Of a stretch of 34,330 bases of DNA, positions 1 to 9,587 are shown in pieces. The stretch lies in NCBI GenBank assembly GCA_020438905.1, contig JAGQTQ010000087.1, forward strand, positions 1 through 34,330, in the 5' to 3' direction. The DNA is from Mycobacterium sp. Lineage in GTDB: Bacteria; Actinomycetota; Actinomycetes; Mycobacteriales; Mycobacteriaceae. The notes under the pieces are model-generated. The model had not been told where the DNA came from. It saw only the letters and a list, made by a program, of their open reading frames with translations, and ran no database searches. The first letter of the stretch is position 1; every line of letters begins with the position of its first letter. A program made the position numbers and the translations under genes.

Positions 1-88
1 TCATATCTCCCACATCCTCATGCCGATCGGTGCGTCAAGGAGTCTACTGCGGCCGCCCCGGGCCCCGGCCGTCCCGCCCCTCCACCGT

Positions 89-143
89 GAGTGAGGAACC
101 ACGCAGACGAAGTACGAGTGGCCTGCTGCGAGGTTCCTCACTC
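89..143 (-). terminator. Strong hairpin at the end of the pdx operon
   Basis: Positions 89-100 pair perfectly with 132-143 (12 bp). Inside, 102-106 pairs with 126-130 after one A/A mismatch, leaving a 19-nt loop. The inner arm covers the pdxT stop codon (138-140). No T-tract follows on the minus strand, so this would be a stem-only intrinsic terminator of the kind proposed for mycobacteria. The pairing is seen directly; the terminator role is inferred. Nothing else gene-like is visible in bases 1-137. Confidence 0.55.
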
Positions 144-752
144 AACGCCACGAGAGCCGGCCCGGCCGGTCAGCATGTCGACGAAGAGCCGGTGCACCCG
201 GCGGTCGCCGGTGACCTCGGGGTGAAAGGCCGTCGCCAGCACCGAACCCTGACGCACCGCCACGATGTGCTCCCCGGAACGCGCGAGCACCCGCACGTCG
301 GGTCCGACCCGTTCCACCCAGGGGGCCCGGATGAACACCGCGTGCACCGGGCCGTCGAGGCCGGCGAAGTCGATGTCGTCCTCGAAGGAGTCCACCTGCC
401 GGCCGAAGGCGTTGCGGCGCACCGTCATGTCGATCGCGCCCAGAGCGGCGGCCTGCCGTCCGGGCGCCCCGGCGTCGAGGATCTCGGCGGCCAGCAGAAT
501 CATCCCGGCGCAGGAGCCGTAGGCCGGCATTCCCGCCGCCAGCCGCTCCCGCAGCGGCTCGAACAGTCCGAATTCGCGCAGCAGCAGGCTCATGGTGGTG
601 GACTCCCCGCCGGGGATCACCAGGGCGTCGACGGCGTCGAGTTCGCCCCGCCGGCGCACCGTGCAGGCCGTCGCGCCGGCCGCGCTCAGCGCGGCGAGAT
701 GCTCACGGGTGTCGCCCTGCAGAGCGAGCACGCCGACGGTGGGCGCCCTCAC
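138..752 (-). CDS. pdxT: PdxT, glutaminase subunit of pyridoxal 5'-phosphate synthase
   Basis: A 204-aa class I glutamine amidotransferase-like protein that hydrolyses glutamine and passes ammonia to PdxS for de novo PLP synthesis in the cytoplasm. It begins [14 protein letters not shown], the usual PdxT N-terminus. It carries GGEST, the nucleophile-elbow cysteine in GSCAGM, and FHPE near the C-terminus, which supply the Cys-His-Glu triad. I chose the GTG at 752 because it forms a 4-nt GTGA overlap with the tesB stop; the open frame continues upstream but is not PdxT-like there. It is the last gene of the pdxS-tesB-pdxT run. In M. tuberculosis this gene is snoP, in the same order. Confidence 0.95.
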   Translation of the reverse strand: MRAPTVGVLALQGDTREHLAALSAAGATACTVRRRGELDAVDALVIPGGESTTMSLLLREFGLFEPLRERLAAGMPAYGSCAGMILLAAEILDAGAPGRQAAALGAIDMTVRRNAFGRQVDSFEDDIDFAGLDGPVHAVFIRAPWVERVGPDVRVLARSGEHIVAVRQGSVLATAFHPEVTGDRRVHRLFVDMLTGRAGSRGVE

Positions 753-1576
753 CGGCCCGCCGGGGTGTAGCCGCGCCGGTAGCGGGTGAGCCCCTCCTGG
801 ACGACGGCGGCCACCAGGTGCCCGGACTGGTTGAAGATCTGGCCCTGGGTCAGCGCGCGCCCACCGGTGGCCGAGGGCGAGAACTGGTCGTAGAGCAGCC
901 ACTCGTCGGCGCGGAAGGGACGCATGAACCACATCGCGTGGTCCAGCGAGGCGACCATCAGGTGCGGACGGTCCTGCTGATGGGTGACCTGGGCAGAGCC
1001 GAGCAGGGTCAGATCGCTCATGTACGCCAGCGCGCAGATGTGCAGCAGGGGGTCATCCGGCAGCGGGTCCCGGTGCCTGAACCACACCTGCTGCTGCGAC
1101 ACCTTGCCGGACAGCCTGGTCACCAACTCGCGGGGCACCCGGCGGATGTCCCACTCGGCGAATTGCGCGATGCCGTTTTCAGCGTCCGGGTCGAGGTCGT
1201 CGGGCGGCACCACCGCGGGCATGGCGTCCTGATGCTCGATACCGGACTGCTCGGTCTGGAATGACGCGCCCATCGAGAAGATCACCTCGCCGTTCTGGAC
1301 GGCATCGACCCGCCGGGTGCAGAAGGACCCCCCGTCGCGGGGCCTGTTGACCAGGTAGACGGCCGGTTCGGTGGCGTCACCGGGCCGCAGGAAGTAGCCG
1401 TGCAGCGAATGCACCCGGTAGCGGGGATCGACGGTCCGGACCGCCGAGACCAGGGCCTGACCGGCGATATGGCCGCCGAATGTCCGTGACAGGTAACCGG
1501 ACTCGGGATGGTAGACGCCACCGCGGTAGATGTTGACCTCGAGCTTCTCCAGATCGAGGATCTCTTCGATCGCCAT
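749..1576 (-). CDS. tesB: Acyl-CoA thioesterase II (TesB-like)
   Basis: A 275-aa double-hotdog thioesterase that hydrolyses acyl-CoA to free fatty acid and CoA. Visible family features are the N-terminal [12 protein letters not shown] segment, the [12 protein letters not shown] strand and the [13 protein letters not shown] region, with a second hotdog repeat in the C-terminal half ([21 protein letters not shown], then [22 protein letters not shown]). Length fits TesB. The ATG at 1576 lies 12 nt after the pdxS stop. It sits between the two PLP synthase subunits, as tesB2 does in M. tuberculosis; I see no biochemical reason for that position beyond co-transcription. Its physiological acyl-CoA substrate cannot be read from the sequence. 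Confidence 0.92.
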   Translation of the reverse strand: MAIEEILDLEKLEVNIYRGGVYHPESGYLSRTFGGHIAGQALVSAVRTVDPRYRVHSLHGYFLRPGDATEPAVYLVNRPRDGGSFCTRRVDAVQNGEVIFSMGASFQTEQSGIEHQDAMPAVVPPDDLDPDAENGIAQFAEWDIRRVPRELVTRLSGKVSQQQVWFRHRDPLPDDPLLHICALAYMSDLTLLGSAQVTHQQDRPHLMVASLDHAMWFMRPFRADEWLLYDQFSPSATGGRALTQGQIFNQSGHLVAAVVQEGLTRYRRGYTPAGR

Positions 1577-1588
1577 CTACGGGTGCCG

Positions 1589-2509
1589 CTACCAGCCGCG
1601 CTGGGCCAGCCGGTGCGGTTGGGGGATGTCGTCGACGTTGATGCCGACCATCGGCTCGCCCAGACCTCGCGACACTCGGGCCAGCACGTCGGGGTCGTCG
1701 AAGAACGTGGTGGCTTTGACGATCGCCGCCGCCCGCTGCTCGGGATCACCCGACTTGAAGATGCCGGAACCGACGAAGACCCCCTCGGCACCCAGCTGCA
1801 TCATCATCGCGGCATCCGCCGGGGTGGCGATACCGCCCGCGGTGAACAGCGTGACCGGCAGCTTTCCGGCACGGGCCACCTCGACGACGAGGTCGTAAGG
1901 CGCCTGCAGCTCCTTGGCCGCGACGTACAGCTCGTCCTCGGACAGCGCGGACAGCCGGCGGATCTCCCCGCCGATGGACCGCATGTGGGTGGTGGCGTTG
2001 GAGACGTCCCCGGTGCCGGCCTCGCCCTTGGACCGGATCATCGCCGCGCCTTCGGTGATACGGCGCAGCGCCTCGCCGAGATTGGTCGCCCCGCAGACGA
2101 ACGGGACGGTGAACCGCCACTTGTCGATGTGGTGGGTGTAATCGGCCGGGGTGAGCACCTCGGACTCGTCGATGTAGTCCACCCCGAGGCTCTGCAGGAT
2201 CTGCGCCTCGACGAAATGCCCGATGCGGACCTTGGCCATCACCGGGATGCTGACCGCGGCGATGATGCCCTCGATCAGGTCCGGGTCACTCATCCGGGCC
2301 ACACCGCCCTGAGCGCGGATGTCGGCGGGAACCCGCTCGAGTGCCATCACCGCCACCGCGCCGGCCCCCTCGGCGATCCGGGCCTGCTCGGGGGTGACGA
2401 CGTCCATGATGACGCCGCCCTTGAGCATCTCGGCCATGCCGCGTTTGACCCGCGCCGTCCCGGTCTGGGCATGGTTGGCTGAGCCGTTGGCTCCCGCTGC
2501 GGTTTCCAC
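1589..2509 (-). CDS. pdxS: PdxS, synthase subunit of pyridoxal 5'-phosphate synthase
   Basis: A 306-aa (beta/alpha)8 barrel protein that condenses ribose 5-phosphate, glyceraldehyde 3-phosphate and ammonia (from PdxT) into PLP. The sequence has the family's [17 protein letters not shown]-terminus, the Schiff-base lysine in [13 protein letters not shown], the second lysine in RSKGEAGTG, and the phosphate-binding [10 protein letters not shown] and [11 protein letters not shown] loops. The GTG start at 2509 is preceded by an AAGGAG ribosome site (minus strand). It heads the pdxS-tesB-pdxT group. In M. tuberculosis, as I recall, pdxH and a PPE gene lie between this gene and the Nudix/membrane gene; here that interval is only about 65 bp. 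Confidence 0.97.
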   Translation of the reverse strand: METAAGANGSANHAQTGTARVKRGMAEMLKGGVIMDVVTPEQARIAEGAGAVAVMALERVPADIRAQGGVARMSDPDLIEGIIAAVSIPVMAKVRIGHFVEAQILQSLGVDYIDESEVLTPADYTHHIDKWRFTVPFVCGATNLGEALRRITEGAAMIRSKGEAGTGDVSNATTHMRSIGGEIRRLSALSEDELYVAAKELQAPYDLVVEVARAGKLPVTLFTAGGIATPADAAMMMQLGAEGVFVGSGIFKSGDPEQRAAAIVKATTFFDDPDVLARVSRGLGEPMVGINVDDIPQPHRLAQRGW

Positions 2510-2575
2510 TGTGCGCTCCTTCAGTTTGTGCCGGTTCAGTTTAGAGTGCCGCCGCGGCCGGGATGGATCGACTGC

Positions 2576-3088
2576 TCAGCGAATGGCCCGGGGCTCCGGC
2601 GGCGGGCTCGCGAGGCCGCCGGCCAGCCGGTCGGCCTCGCCGATGAGCCCCCCGAGTCCGCGCGGGTAGACCCGCTGGCCGCGCGCCGTCAACTCGTCGA
2701 TGTCGGCGGCATCGCACCAGCGGTGGCCATGGATGTAGCCCAGTTCCAGCTGGGTGCGCCCCGCAGCCGACGGCTCGAAGCGGCGGGTGCGGTGGACGAA
2801 GTAATACTCGTCGCTGTCCATCACCGCGCCGTTGAAGCGGATCACCGATTCCCGGCGCCACACCGGCCCGATCATCCGCTCCGCAGCCACCCGCAGGCCG
2901 GTCTCCTCGGCCAGTTCGCGCGCGGCGGTGTGCGCCAATGGCTCCCCCGGCCGGGCCTGGCCACCGACGGTGAACCACCATCGTGGCGCGCTGTCGTCGG
3001 CAATCGCGGGGTCCGAACCGCAGAACAACAGCACCGCACCGGCGTCGTCGAGCAGCACCACCCGCGCCGACACCCGCGGCGAACTCAT
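2576..3088 (-). CDS. Nudix hydrolase
   Basis: A 170-aa protein with a complete Nudix box matching GX5EX7REUXEEXGU (G-QARPG-E-PLAHTAA-RELAEETGL). It should hydrolyse a nucleoside diphosphate linked to another moiety, using metal held by the box glutamates. The substrate is unknown; sanitation of oxidised nucleotides or cleavage of a nucleotide sugar are both possible. Its ATG overlaps the stop of the upstream membrane protein (ATGA at 3085-3088), so the two are translationally coupled. My recollection is that M. tuberculosis Rv2609c is a single protein of about the combined length at this position, with a MutT-like part; if so, this is the split form. Confidence 0.9.
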   Translation of the reverse strand: MSSPRVSARVVLLDDAGAVLLFCGSDPAIADDSAPRWWFTVGGQARPGEPLAHTAARELAEETGLRVAAERMIGPVWRRESVIRFNGAVMDSDEYYFVHRTRRFEPSAAGRTQLELGYIHGHRWCDAADIDELTARGQRVYPRGLGGLIGEADRLAGGLASPPPEPRAIR

Positions 3089-3591
3089 CGCTGAGCGGAC
3101 TCCGCGATCTCGAAATACGTTGGCAGCGCGGCCCTTCCGCCCAGTCTCAGCCAGCGCACCGGACGGCGCTCGCGCAGCGCCAGCGTGTCGCGCACGGCGT
3201 CGTTGTGGAAACGCCGGGCCAACAGCACCCGGGACTCCGCTTCGGTCAGTTCGGCCACCAGCCCCGGTGGCACGGCGGCCGGGTCAACCAGGGTCAGCTC
3301 GGTGGACAGTTCGTTCTCGCACCCCTCGCGCTCCGGCCGGGGCGCCCGTTCGGCGGCATCGGCCATCGCCGTCAACCGCCTCGCCGCCGGACCTTCGCCG
3401 TAGGCGTCCGCGGCGATCGCCCGCGCCACCACCGCGCGCCGGGCCAGGGCGGCGTCGAGCGCCTGCCAGGAAAGGTCGTAGCGAACATGCAGCCGGTCCA
3501 GTCGATTGGCCGTCCGAACCGACCAGACCACGATTCCCAGCGCCGCCGCGGCCGCCAGAACGACCAGCACCCACGCCAGCACCGTGGCCAT
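3085..3591 (-). CDS. Small membrane-anchored protein of the pimA cluster
   Basis: A 168-aa protein with one N-terminal transmembrane helix (about residues 4-24, VLAWVLVVLAAAAALGIVVW) followed by a charged helical domain (LDRLHVRYDLSWQALDAAL and the AESRVLLARRFHNDAV segment). The helical part resembles LemA-type anchored coiled-coil proteins in character, but I do not claim membership. Its ATG shares one base with the pimA stop (TGATG at 3591), and its own stop overlaps the Nudix start. The position between a PIM mannosyltransferase and a Nudix enzyme suggests an envelope-associated role; this is inference. Confidence 0.82.
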   Translation of the reverse strand: MATVLAWVLVVLAAAAALGIVVWSVRTANRLDRLHVRYDLSWQALDAALARRAVVARAIAADAYGEGPAARRLTAMADAAERAPRPEREGCENELSTELTLVDPAAVPPGLVAELTEAESRVLLARRFHNDAVRDTLALRERRPVRWLRLGGRAALPTYFEIAESAQR

Positions 3592-4715
3592 CAGTCGGCC
3601 ACCTGGACCCTGGCTCCGGGCACCGCGACCGTCTCGTAGACCCGCATGATCTCCTCGGCGACCACCGACCAGTCGTAGCGGCCCACCGCCGCGGTCGCCG
3701 CCTGGATGTACCGTCCGCGGAGTTCGGCGTCGCCGAGTACCGCGATCAGCGCCTCGGCCAGCGCGGCGGAATCCCCCACCGGCACCAGGCGCCCGGCCGT
3801 ACCGTCGGCCAGCACCCGGCGGAAAGCGTCGAGATTGCTGGCCACCACCGGGGTCCGGGCCGCCATCGCCTCGACCAGCACGATGCCGAAGCTCTCCCCG
3901 CCGGTGTTGGGTGCGCAGTAGACGTCGGCGCTGCGTAGCGCCGAGGCCTTCTGCGCATCGGAGACCTGTCCGAGGAAATTGAGGTGTCCGGCGAGCTCTC
4001 CGGCCTCCTCGCGCAGATCATCCTCCTCGCCGCGACCCACGACGAGAATCTCGATGTCGGGAAAGTGCGCCACCAGTGCCGGCAACGCGCCGAGCAGAAC
4101 CGCCATCCCCTTTCGCGGCTCGTCGAAGCGCCCGAGGAACAGCACGGTCCGGCCTGGGCGGGGGTAGCCCGGCAGCGGCGGCGCTGAGGCGAACGACCCG
4201 ACGTCGACACCGTTGGGGATCTCGACGGCATCGGAGCCCAGGGCCTCCATCTGCCAGCGCCGGGCCAAGTCGGAGACCGCGATCCGGCCGACGATCTTCT
4301 CGTGCCAGGGCCGCAGGATGCCCTGAAAGACCCCCAACACCAACGACTTCGTGGTCGAGGTGTGGAACGTGGCGACGATCGGCCCCTCGGCGATCATCAG
4401 TGCCAGCATCGACAGACTGGGCGCGTTGGGTTCGTGCAGGTGCAGGACGTCGAAATCGCCCTCGGCCAGCCATTTCTTGACCCGGCGGTGGGTGGCCGGA
4501 CCGAACCGCAGCCGCGCCACCGAGCCGTTGTAGGGGATCGGAACGGCCTTGCCGCCGGAGACCACGTAGTCGGGCAGCTCGACATGCGGCGAGGCCGGGG
4601 CGAGCACGCTGACGTCGTGCCCGCGTTCGCGCATCACCTCGGCCAGCTGCAGCACGTGGGCCTGGACACCGCCGTGAACGTCGAAGGAGTACGGGCACAC
4701 CATCCCGATGCGCAT
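3591..4715 (-). CDS. pimA: PimA, phosphatidyl-myo-inositol mannosyltransferase
   Basis: A 374-aa GT4 (GT-B fold) glycosyltransferase that transfers the first mannose from GDP-mannose to the 2-position of phosphatidyl-myo-inositol on the inner face of the plasma membrane. Visible features are the N-terminal MRIGMVCPYS and DVHGGVQAHV acceptor-side motifs, HLHEPNAPS, the GRFDEPRKG nucleotide-diphosphate-binding Arg/Lys pair, and the EX7E-type motif GGESFGIVLVEAMA. A longer open frame extends upstream but is out-of-frame antisense noise; ATG 4715 gives the correct N-terminus and overlaps the acyltransferase stop by one base (TGATG). It follows pgsA and the PatA-like gene, so successive PIM steps are encoded together. 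Confidence 0.96.
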   Translation of the reverse strand: MRIGMVCPYSFDVHGGVQAHVLQLAEVMRERGHDVSVLAPASPHVELPDYVVSGGKAVPIPYNGSVARLRFGPATHRRVKKWLAEGDFDVLHLHEPNAPSLSMLALMIAEGPIVATFHTSTTKSLVLGVFQGILRPWHEKIVGRIAVSDLARRWQMEALGSDAVEIPNGVDVGSFASAPPLPGYPRPGRTVLFLGRFDEPRKGMAVLLGALPALVAHFPDIEILVVGRGEEDDLREEAGELAGHLNFLGQVSDAQKASALRSADVYCAPNTGGESFGIVLVEAMAARTPVVASNLDAFRRVLADGTAGRLVPVGDSAALAEALIAVLGDAELRGRYIQAATAAVGRYDWSVVAEEIMRVYETVAVPGARVQVAD

Positions 4716-5626
4716 CAGGCGTCCTCGAGGTAGGCGCGACGCTTCGCGGAGAGGTCGGCCAGCCACAGCGGCTGGAGCATGTGCCAGTCCTGCGGGTGGG
4801 CGGCGATGTTGACCGCGAACCGATCGGCCAGCGCCTGGGTGATGGCCGCGACATCGCCGGAACTGGTGTCCAGGGCGCCCTCGACGCGGACCACGCAATC
4901 GTCGCCGTCGTAGTAGACGTGCGCCGGGTGCAGCGGCGCACCGGTCTCGATGGCCAGCTTCGCCGGGCCGGCAGGCAGCCGCGTCGGTTCGCCGAAGAAG
5001 TCCACCGGCACCCCGGACCGGGTGAGGTCGCGGTCCGACATCAGGCAGACGAACCCGTTGGCCCGCAACCGTTCGCCGAGCACCTCCATCGGGGGGCGTT
5101 GCCCGCCGGTCAGTGGCAGCACCTCGAAACCGAGACTCTCCCGGTATTCGATGAACCGGTCGTAGAGCGACTCCGGCTTGAGCCGCTCGGCGACGGTGGT
5201 GAAGGTTCCGTACTTCTGAGCCAACCACACCCCGGCCATATCCCAGTTGCCGCTGTGCGGCAGGGCCATCACCGCCCCGCGCCCCGCGGCGTGGGCCTCG
5301 GCGAAATGTTCGGCCCCGACGAAGACGGCGTCGAGCCGCGCGGCGAGCGCGGCGTGGTCCATCGACGGCAGCCGGAAAGCCTCCTTCCAGTACCGCGCGT
5401 ACGAGGCCAGCGCGGCCCGGATCAGGGAGTCGGGCACCTCGGCGGGAGTCTGCCCGGTCACCCGGGCGAGGTTCTTGCGCAGCTGCTGCGGCCCGCCCCC
5501 GCGCGCCGCGTACCGCGCTCCGGCCCCGGCGATGCCGCGCGCCATGAATTCCGGCATCCCGCGCACTACCTGCCAGCCGGCGGCGTATCCCCAGTCGGTG
5601 AGGTTCTCGGTGAACGGCAGCCGCAC
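4715..5626 (-). CDS. patA: PatA-like phosphatidylinositol mannoside acyltransferase
   Basis: A 303-aa HtrB/LpxL-family acyltransferase. In mycobacteria the homologue at this locus acylates the mannose of PIM1/PIM2 using acyl-CoA on the cytoplasmic face of the membrane. The catalytic HX4D-type motif is clear (PHSGNWD, about residues 124-130). Further conserved segments are FVCLMSDRDL and VDFFGEP. The start is a GTG at 5626 (the open frame begins VRLPFTENL), 3 nt after the pgsA stop. The symbol rests on family plus synteny with pgsA and pimA. Confidence 0.92.
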   Translation of the reverse strand: MRLPFTENLTDWGYAAGWQVVRGMPEFMARGIAGAGARYAARGGGPQQLRKNLARVTGQTPAEVPDSLIRAALASYARYWKEAFRLPSMDHAALAARLDAVFVGAEHFAEAHAAGRGAVMALPHSGNWDMAGVWLAQKYGTFTTVAERLKPESLYDRFIEYRESLGFEVLPLTGGQRPPMEVLGERLRANGFVCLMSDRDLTRSGVPVDFFGEPTRLPAGPAKLAIETGAPLHPAHVYYDGDDCVVRVEGALDTSSGDVAAITQALADRFAVNIAAHPQDWHMLQPLWLADLSAKRRAYLEDA

Positions 5627-5629
5627 TGC

Positions 5630-6304
5630 TCAAGCCCTCTTCTCGTCGGGACCGTCGCGGTCCGCTCCGGGTGGGGCGATGGCGTCCATCGCCCCGGGAG
5701 AACTGCGCACCGTGTGCAGGCGCTGTCCCACCGTGACCAGGCTGGCCACCGCCAGGACCCACATCGCGATGTGTAGCGCGATCGGGACCGGGAAGAACGG
5801 CAGATCCGAGAGCCCCGCTCCGGCCAGCACGATCACCAGGCGCTCGGGCCGCTCGATGAGCCCACCGCCGCCGTCCAGACCGCTGGCCTCCGCCCGGGCC
5901 TTGATGTAGGAGATGACCTGGGAGGTCACCAGACAGATGAGGGTGGCCACCATCAGCGCGGAACTGTGCAGACCGAACGCCGCCCACCACAGCAGTCCGC
6001 AGAACACCGCCCCGTCACTGATCCGGTCGCAGGCCGCATCGAGCACCGCACCGAAGCGGGTGCCACCGCCGCGCTCGCGGGCCATCGCCCCGTCGAGCAT
6101 GTCGGCCAGGACGAACAGCCAGACCACCAGGGTGCCGGCGAAGAGCTTGCCTATCGGGAACAGCGTCAACGCACCCAGAACCGAGGCGGCGGTCCCGATG
6201 ATGGTCACCGTGTCGGGGGTCAGCCCGGCCCGCAGCGCGGCGCGGGCCAGCGGAGCGCTGATCTTGACGTAGGCCGCCCGGGTCATCAGATAGAAGTCGC
6301 TCAC
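5630..6304 (-). CDS. pgsA: PgsA-type phosphatidylinositol phosphate synthase
   Basis: A 224-aa integral membrane CDP-alcohol phosphotransferase that joins CDP-diacylglycerol to inositol 1-phosphate, the first committed step to PI and PIMs. The signature D-x2-DG-x2-AR-x8-G-x3-D-x3-D is complete (DMLDGAMARERGGGTRFGAVLDAACD split around the fixed residues), with about six hydrophobic helices. I chose GTG 6304 over ATG 6319 because it gives a 4-nt GTGA overlap with the HIT gene stop and an N-terminus ([11 protein letters not shown]) like that recalled for M. tuberculosis PgsA1. A charged tail ends GADRDGPDEKRA. Confidence 0.95.
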   Translation of the reverse strand: MSDFYLMTRAAYVKISAPLARAALRAGLTPDTVTIIGTAASVLGALTLFPIGKLFAGTLVVWLFVLADMLDGAMARERGGGTRFGAVLDAACDRISDGAVFCGLLWWAAFGLHSSALMVATLICLVTSQVISYIKARAEASGLDGGGGLIERPERLVIVLAGAGLSDLPFFPVPIALHIAMWVLAVASLVTVGQRLHTVRSSPGAMDAIAPPGADRDGPDEKRA

Positions 6305-6882
6305 GGCCGGGCGGCCCATTCTCGGGCCAGCAACGCCCGGGTGTCGCGCAGCAACTGCGGGATGACCTTGGTCTGTCCGACGACGGTGATGAAGTTGGCG
6401 TCACCGGACCAGCGCGGCACGACGTGCATGTGCAGATGGTCGGCCAGCGAGCCGCCCGCCGACCGGCCCAGGTTGAGCCCGACGTTGAACGCGTCGGGCC
6501 GCGAGACCGCCTTGATCACCCGGATGGCCTTCTGGGTGAATGCCATCAGCTCGGCGCTCTCGGCCTCGGTGAGATCCTCGAGCTCGGAGACCTGCCGGTA
6601 GGGCACCACCATGAGGTGGCCGGGGTTGTAGGGGTAGAGGTTGAGCACCGCGTACACCAGCTTCCCGCGGGCGACAACGAGGCCGTCCTCGTCGGAGAGG
6701 GTGGGGATCTCGGTGAAGGGCCGGCTCGGGCGCCCGGTGTCCTCGGGTCGGGGGGCCTCGACGATGTAGCTCATCCGGTGCGGGGTCCACAACCGTTGCA
6801 GCCGGTCGGAATCCCCGACGCCCCAGTCGACGAGCGGTTCCGGGTGCTGGCCGGCCGCTTCGGCCGAACCGTGATCAGTCAC
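6301..6882 (-). CDS. HIT-domain nucleotide phosphorylase/hydrolase (Ap4A phosphorylase-like)
   Basis: A 193-aa histidine-triad protein. The HIT motif reads [10 protein letters not shown] (about residues 149-158), with the conserved [16 protein letters not shown] and [13 protein letters not shown] segments before it. HIT enzymes act on alpha-phosphates of nucleotides through a His-nucleotide intermediate. The M. tuberculosis gene in this position (Rv2613c) has been described as a diadenosine tetraphosphate phosphorylase, so that activity is likely but inferred. The start ATG 6882 overlaps the end of thrS by 8 nt. A role in clearing Ap4A made by the neighbouring ThrRS would be sensible but is not shown by sequence. 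Confidence 0.92.
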   Translation of the reverse strand: MTDHGSAEAAGQHPEPLVDWGVGDSDRLQRLWTPHRMSYIVEAPRPEDTGRPSRPFTEIPTLSDEDGLVVARGKLVYAVLNLYPYNPGHLMVVPYRQVSELEDLTEAESAELMAFTQKAIRVIKAVSRPDAFNVGLNLGRSAGGSLADHLHMHVVPRWSGDANFITVVGQTKVIPQLLRDTRALLAREWAARP

Positions 6883-8926
6883 CAGAGACCTTCACCAATT
6901 CCGCCGTCGGACAGGCGTTCTCACGCCGCTCGATCCAGGATCGGATCACCGTGACGGCCTGCTCGCGGGGCACCCCGTTGATCTGGGTGCGGTCGCCGAA
7001 CCGGAACGAAACCGCACCGGCCTGAACATCCCGGTCCCCGGCGAGCAACATGAACGGCACCTTCTGGTTGGTGTGGTTGACGATCTTCTTCGCCATCCGG
7101 TCGTCACTGGAGTCGACCTCGACGCGGACGCCGGCCGCACGCAGATCGGCGGCCACCTCCTGCAGGTAACCGACGTGCTCGTCGGCCACCGGCACCCCGA
7201 CCACCTGCACCGGTGCCAGCCAGGCCGGAAACGCCCCGGCGTAATGCTCGGTGAGGACCCCGAAGAACCGCTCGATGGATCCGAACAGGGCGCGGTGGAT
7301 GAGCACCGGCCGCTGCCGGGTTCCGTCGGCCGCGGTGTACTCCAACCCGAACCGCTCCGGCATGTTGAAGTCCAACTGGATCGTCGACATCTGCCAGCTG
7401 CGGCCAAGGGCGTCGCGCACCTGCACGGAGATCTTCGGACCGTAGAACGCCGCGCCTCCCGGATCGGGCACCAGCTGCAGACCGCTGGACTCGGCGACCT
7501 CCCGCAGCGTCTCGGTGGCCTCGTCCCACAGTTCGTCGGAGCCGACGTACTTGTCTGGATCCTTGGTGGACAGCTCCAGATAGAAGTCGTCCAGGCCGTA
7601 GTCGGCGAGCAGCTCGAGCACGAAATTCAGCAGCGAGGCCAGCTCGTCGCGCATCTGCTCACGGGTGCAGTAGATGTGCGAGTCGTCCTGGGTCATGCCG
7701 CGCACCCGGGTCAGGCCGTGCACGACACCGGACTTCTCGTAGCGGTACACCGTGCCGAACTCGAAGAGCCGCAACGGAAGTTCCCGGTAGGAACGGCCGC
7801 GGGCCCGGTAGATCAGATGGTGCATCGGGCAGTTCATCGGCTTGAGGTAGTAGTCCTGCCCCGGCTTTCGCACGGCACCGTCCTCGCCGTATTCGGCGTC
7901 GATGTGCATCGGGGGGAACATGCCCTCGGCGTACCACTCCAGATGACCGGAGGTGATGTAGAGCTGCTCCTTGGTGATGTGCGGGGTGTTGACGAACTCG
8001 TAGCCGGCCTCGATGTGCTTGCGTCGCGAGTACTCCTCCATCTCGCGGCGCACGATGCCCCCCTTGGGGTGGAAAACCACCAGGCCGGAGCCGATTTCAT
8101 CGGGGAAGCTGAACAGGTCGAGTTCCACGCCGAGCTTGCGGTGGTCGCGGCGCTGGGCCTCTTCGAGCAACTCGAGGTGTCGGTCGAGCGCCTCCTGGGA
8201 CTCCCAGGCGGTGCCGTAGATGCGCTGCAGGCTGGCGTTGCGCTGATCCCCGCGCCAGTAGGCGGCCGAACTGCGGGTCAGCTTGAACGCCGGAATGTAC
8301 CGGGTGGTGGGGATGTGCGGGCCGCGGCACAGGTCGCCCCAGACGCGCTCCCGGGTGCGTGGGTTGAGGTTGTCGTAGGCGGTCAGTTCGTCACCGCCGA
8401 CCTCCATGACGTCGGGATCCCCGGACTTGTCGTCGACCAGTTCCAGCTTGTAGGGCTCGCCGGCCAACTCCGTGCGGGCCTGGTCCTTGGATTCGTAGAC
8501 CCGCCTGGCGAACAGCTGTCCCTCCTTGACGATGGCGCGCATACGCTTCTCCAGCGCCTCGAGATCCTCGGGGGTGAAGGGCTGCGGCACGTCGAAGTCG
8601 TAGTAGAACCCGTCGGTGATCGGCGGTCCGATACCCAACTTCGCGCTCGGGAACCGTTCCTGGACGGCCTGCGCCAGAACGTGGGCGGCGGAGTGCCGGA
8701 TGACGCTGCGACCCTCCTCGGTGTCGGCGCCGATCGGGGTCACCTCGGCGTCGCGGTCCGGAATCCAGCTCAGGTCGCGCAGCGTTCCGCCGGTGTCGCG
8801 GACGACGACGATGGCGCCCGGCTCGCCGCGGCCGGGCAGGCCCGCTTCGCGCACCGCAGCACCTGCACTGGTGCCGGCCGCAACCCGGAGTAGTTCGGCC
8901 GGCGCGGGGTGGGCGGGGGCGCTCAT
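6875..8926 (-). CDS. thrS: Threonyl-tRNA synthetase
   Basis: A 683-aa class II aminoacyl-tRNA synthetase that charges tRNA-Thr. Domain order is an N-terminal TGS-like domain, the editing domain ([11 protein letters not shown], about residues 80-90), the class II catalytic core and a C-terminal anticodon-binding domain. Zinc and threonine-binding residues are visible: Cys near 365 in MNCPMHH, the motif 2 region [14 protein letters not shown], and motif 3 ([17 protein letters not shown]). ATG 8926 was chosen: it follows a GAAAGAGAA purine tract, and the 15 residues before it in the open frame are a PPVNG repeat unlike ThrRS. I saw no T-box leader upstream. Confidence 0.97.
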   Translation of the reverse strand: MSAPAHPAPAELLRVAAGTSAGAAVREAGLPGRGEPGAIVVVRDTGGTLRDLSWIPDRDAEVTPIGADTEEGRSVIRHSAAHVLAQAVQERFPSAKLGIGPPITDGFYYDFDVPQPFTPEDLEALEKRMRAIVKEGQLFARRVYESKDQARTELAGEPYKLELVDDKSGDPDVMEVGGDELTAYDNLNPRTRERVWGDLCRGPHIPTTRYIPAFKLTRSSAAYWRGDQRNASLQRIYGTAWESQEALDRHLELLEEAQRRDHRKLGVELDLFSFPDEIGSGLVVFHPKGGIVRREMEEYSRRKHIEAGYEFVNTPHITKEQLYITSGHLEWYAEGMFPPMHIDAEYGEDGAVRKPGQDYYLKPMNCPMHHLIYRARGRSYRELPLRLFEFGTVYRYEKSGVVHGLTRVRGMTQDDSHIYCTREQMRDELASLLNFVLELLADYGLDDFYLELSTKDPDKYVGSDELWDEATETLREVAESSGLQLVPDPGGAAFYGPKISVQVRDALGRSWQMSTIQLDFNMPERFGLEYTAADGTRQRPVLIHRALFGSIERFFGVLTEHYAGAFPAWLAPVQVVGVPVADEHVGYLQEVAADLRAAGVRVEVDSSDDRMAKKIVNHTNQKVPFMLLAGDRDVQAGAVSFRFGDRTQINGVPREQAVTVIRSWIERRENACPTAELVKVSGD

Positions 8927-9014
8927 CGCGGTTCTCTTTCCATTCACGGGCGGCCCGTTCACGGGCGGCATCGGGTCACGCTTCGGGGACGCACCGGGCG
9001 GCGCGGCCGCGCTA

Positions 9015-9020
9015 ATGCTA
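9015..9020 (-). promoter_or_regulatory. Possible -10 element for the thrS operon
   Basis: On the minus strand TAGCAT fits the mycobacterial TANNNT -10 pattern, 89 nt before the thrS start, in the only intergenic stretch (8927-9117) upstream of ten packed genes. No convincing -35 is seen. The same stretch holds a 12-bp direct repeat (TTCACGGGCGGC at 8943-8954 and 8958-8969). Weak, pattern-based call. Confidence 0.25.
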
Positions 9021-9117
9021 TCCAGAGCCCGGCCGACCGGAACTTGCCCACTCGCGCGGACGGCCGGCGTGGACTCGCGCAGCGATCAAGCGAGAAACGG
9101 TGTGCGTGGCTTGCCGC

Positions 9118-9555
9118 TCAACGGCGATCGTCGAAGCGCAAGCACACCCGGGTGCCCGGGGCGGTGGTGTCGATGACGACACCGTCGGCCAGGGTCCGCA
9201 TCAGCGGAATGCCCCGGCCCCTGCTGCGCCGACGCCGCAGCGGGTCCACCTCCCGCCAGAGTCCCTGGTCGGTGATGGTCACGGTCAGCGTCCCGCGGCC
9301 GTGGTCGCGGACCGCCGTTATCCCGACGGTGCCCGCCGGGCCCCGCCGGTAGGCGAACTCGGCGGCGTTGGCGAGGGCTTCGTTGACGGCGAGCACCACA
9401 TCGTGGATCCGCGTCTGCTCGAAGGAGGTGGTACGCCGGAGCCAGCGGGCGAATTCCTCGCGGATCATCGCCGCGGTGAGCCCGTCGGCGACCGCATCGC
9501 GACAGGTGAACCGTTCGGCATCGGTAATGGGGCGCGGCAGGCAGGGAGAGGTCAT
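9118..9555 (-). CDS. RsbW/SpoIIAB-type anti-sigma factor (HATPase domain)
   Basis: A 145-aa serine-kinase-type anti-sigma factor with a single GHKL ATPase fold. The N box is NEALANAAEFAY, the G1 box is TDQGLW and the G2/lid region is RSRGRGIPLM. Family members bind a sigma factor and phosphorylate a STAS antagonist on serine. The gene lies 32 nt downstream of a STAS gene on the same strand, forming a partner-switching pair. No sigma factor gene is nearby, so the target (SigF or SigB type) is unknown. GHKL proteins of this short kind can also act as orphan regulators. Confidence 0.88.
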   Translation of the reverse strand: MTSPCLPRPITDAERFTCRDAVADGLTAAMIREEFARWLRRTTSFEQTRIHDVVLAVNEALANAAEFAYRRGPAGTVGITAVRDHGRGTLTVTITDQGLWREVDPLRRRRSRGRGIPLMRTLADGVVIDTTAPGTRVCLRFDDRR

Positions 9556-9587
9556 GGCCCGCCAGGAATACCCGTCTGGCGCTGGTT

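Noticed and set aside
30..770. 246-codon plus-strand frame opposite pdxT
   Set aside because: It is the antisense shadow of pdxT, with no family features.
2510..2575. PLP-related riboswitch or PdxR site before pdxS
   Set aside because: The interval is only 66 bp and shows nothing beyond a ribosome site.
8927..9117. T-box or other tRNA-sensing leader for thrS
   Set aside because: No T-box bulge motif, specifier stem or terminator/antiterminator pair is visible; only a short direct repeat is present.
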